Positions 13,118 to 13,686 of a stretch of 13,686 nucleotides of DNA are shown piece by piece. The position numbers and the translations under genes were made by a program. Position 1 is the first letter of the stretch, and every line of letters starts with the position of its first letter. Origin of the DNA: an uncultured Eubacteriales bacterium (GTDB taxonomy: Bacteria; Bacillota; Clostridia; Oscillospirales; Feifaniaceae); assembly GCA_902474785.1 (NCBI GenBank), contig CABRXB010000007.1:1-13686 (forward strand). Direction: 5' to 3'. The notes under the pieces are model-generated. The model did not search any database. It had not been told where the DNA came from and was given only the letters and a program-made list of their open reading frames with translations.

Positions 13118-13249
13118 TCAATGACGCAGCCTTTGAAGACGCAAAAAGGCGTACCTCCCCCATGCGGCGCAGCCGGCATGAAGTGGGTACGCTGTATCAA
13201 AACATAGTCTGGTATTGTTACTGTGGTAGTCTTCGTCATCGCTGTCCAT
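13118..13249 (-). CDS. Candidate leader peptide with acidic N-terminus overlapping the attenuator
   Basis: This ORF has 43 codons. The ATG at 13249 has an excellent Shine-Dalgarno (GGAGGAG, 13265-13259) 9 bases upstream, better than that of the CNNM/CorC gene itself. The product begins MDSDDEDYHSNN, with five acidic residues among the first seven, then becomes neutral and finally basic (LRLQRLRH). Codons 20 to 36 coincide with the terminator stem, so a ribosome that translates past codon 15 or so would prevent the hairpin. No homologue is recognised. A second frame (13057-13239, 60 codons) overlaps it and ends in an ATGA overlap with the CNNM/CorC start; it has a poorer ribosome binding site. 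The peptide may therefore be a sensor and not a functional protein. Confidence 0.45.
   Translation of the reverse strand: MDSDDEDYHSNNTRLCFDTAYPLHAGCAAWGRYAFLRLQRLRH
13143..13192 (-). terminator. Leader terminator (attenuator) upstream of the CNNM/CorC gene
   Basis: On the minus strand a 17-position stem pairs 13192-13176 with 13165-13149. It includes GCGTACC/GGTACGC at the base and CATGC/GCATG at the top, with two mismatches and two G-T pairs between, and a 10-base loop. It is followed by CTTTTTGCG. It lies about 85 bases before the CNNM/CorC start and about 105 bases after the predicted transcription start, so it can abort transcription before the gene. Confidence 0.78.
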
Positions 13250-13301
13250 GCAGGATATCTCCTCCCTTCATTTTTGAAGATTTATAAATGCGCTAAGCAG
13301 T

Positions 13302-13330
13302 ATTATACAGAAAGCCGCAGGCTTTTTCAA
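13302..13330 (-). promoter_or_regulatory. Near-consensus promoter of the CNNM/CorC gene leader
   Basis: On the minus strand TTGAAA (13330-13325), exactly 17 bp of spacer, and a perfect TATAAT (13307-13302). The predicted transcription start is about 13295, giving a 235-base leader before the gene. An ordinary 5' UTR would be far shorter, which supports regulation in the leader. Confidence 0.85.
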
Positions 13331-13686
13331 GTTGCGCGGGCATTCCAAAACCATCAATTTGTAAGCCAACTGACGTCGGCTTTTCTGGGTGAAAGGTGGG
13401 GCCGGCCTCGTCTGATTGCGCCGCCTCATGGCCTTGTCGAGAGCTGCGGCGCGCCTTCACACATTTTTATGAGAATGTTTCGCCGCAGCGTCTCGGGCGC
13501 TACCCCTTCAAAGAACTATAGGCAAAACGGAAAAAAGTTGGATGAAAAGCGCGGCGGATTTTTCGTCCATCGTTTTGTAACAGAGCTTTTTGAATGAGAA
13601 TCTCGCTTGTTTTGACAAAAGGTCGGGGGGTGAGATGCCGCTTTGCGCAAGATCGTTACAAACCTTTTGAAAAAACAAAAGATCCG
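13331..13686. other. Right-edge region with no supported gene
   Basis: No frame shows a ribosome binding site with protein-like content. A 9-bp hairpin (GGATGAAAA at 13540-13548 with TTTTCGTCC at 13560-13568, one G-T pair) and an inverted repeat TTTGTAAC/GTTACAAA (13574-13581 and 13655-13662) are present. They may belong to the end of a gene beyond the window. Confidence 0.4.

Noticed and set aside
13223..13597. 124-codon + strand frame at the right end
   Set aside because: It starts at a GTG without a ribosome binding site, runs antisense through the promoter and leader of the CNNM/CorC gene and has no motifs.
1..13686. CRISPR arrays, tRNA or rRNA genes, insertion sequences
   Set aside because: No regularly spaced repeats, no cloverleaf-type T-loop motifs in context, no transposase motifs and no terminal inverted repeats with a transposase were seen on either strand.

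Overview
The window looks like chromosomal DNA of a GC-rich, low-synteny member of the Clostridia (Oscillospiraceae-like). This is inferred from a SpoIID sporulation hydrolase, an S-layer-homology protein with an acidic Thr/Glu tail, a lysine riboswitch, many AGGAGG-type ribosome binding sites and strong rho-independent terminators. The assignment is by gene content only; I could not run a search.

Layout. Positions 1-660 hold the end of an unidentified + strand gene, a bidirectional terminator and one or two small, possibly broken, minus-strand genes that look like the edge of an integrated element. At 661-1085 a good promoter leads into a lipoprotein-like gene with no normal start codon and a probable frameshift. 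A 142-residue uncharacterised protein follows (1234-1662); it contains an internal duplication and ends at a perfect 16-bp terminator. A CorA-type Mg2+ channel (1790-2620, minus) and an SLH-domain exported protein (2852-4306, plus) diverge from back-to-back promoters. A 58-residue DUF4177-like gene (4539-4715) and a YczE/YitT-like membrane protein with a long structured leader (5108-6138) complete the plus-strand half.

The right half is all on the minus strand and consists of separate transcription units: a GNAT acetyltransferase (6922-7428), an NhaC-superfamily transporter (8090-9715) under a textbook lysine riboswitch (9757-10115), SpoIID (10331-11275), and a CNNM/CorC (HlyC) family membrane protein (11783-13060).

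The most interesting element is the leader of the CNNM/CorC gene. A near-consensus promoter (13302-13330) precedes a 43-codon ORF that has a good Shine-Dalgarno and begins MDSDDEDYHSNN. The second half of this ORF overlaps a strong intrinsic terminator (13143-13192). An acidic nascent-peptide start, a terminator that translation would disrupt, and a downstream family that moves Mg2+ together suggest a translation-coupled Mg2+-sensing attenuator. This is a hypothesis from sequence only.

The second solid regulatory result is the lysine riboswitch. It reassigns the 'Na+/H+ antiporter' at 8090-9715 as a probable lysine transporter of the LysW type. Several long intergenic stretches (4763-5107, 6262-6853, 7429-7893, 11276-11782, 13331-13686) contain no gene I can support.
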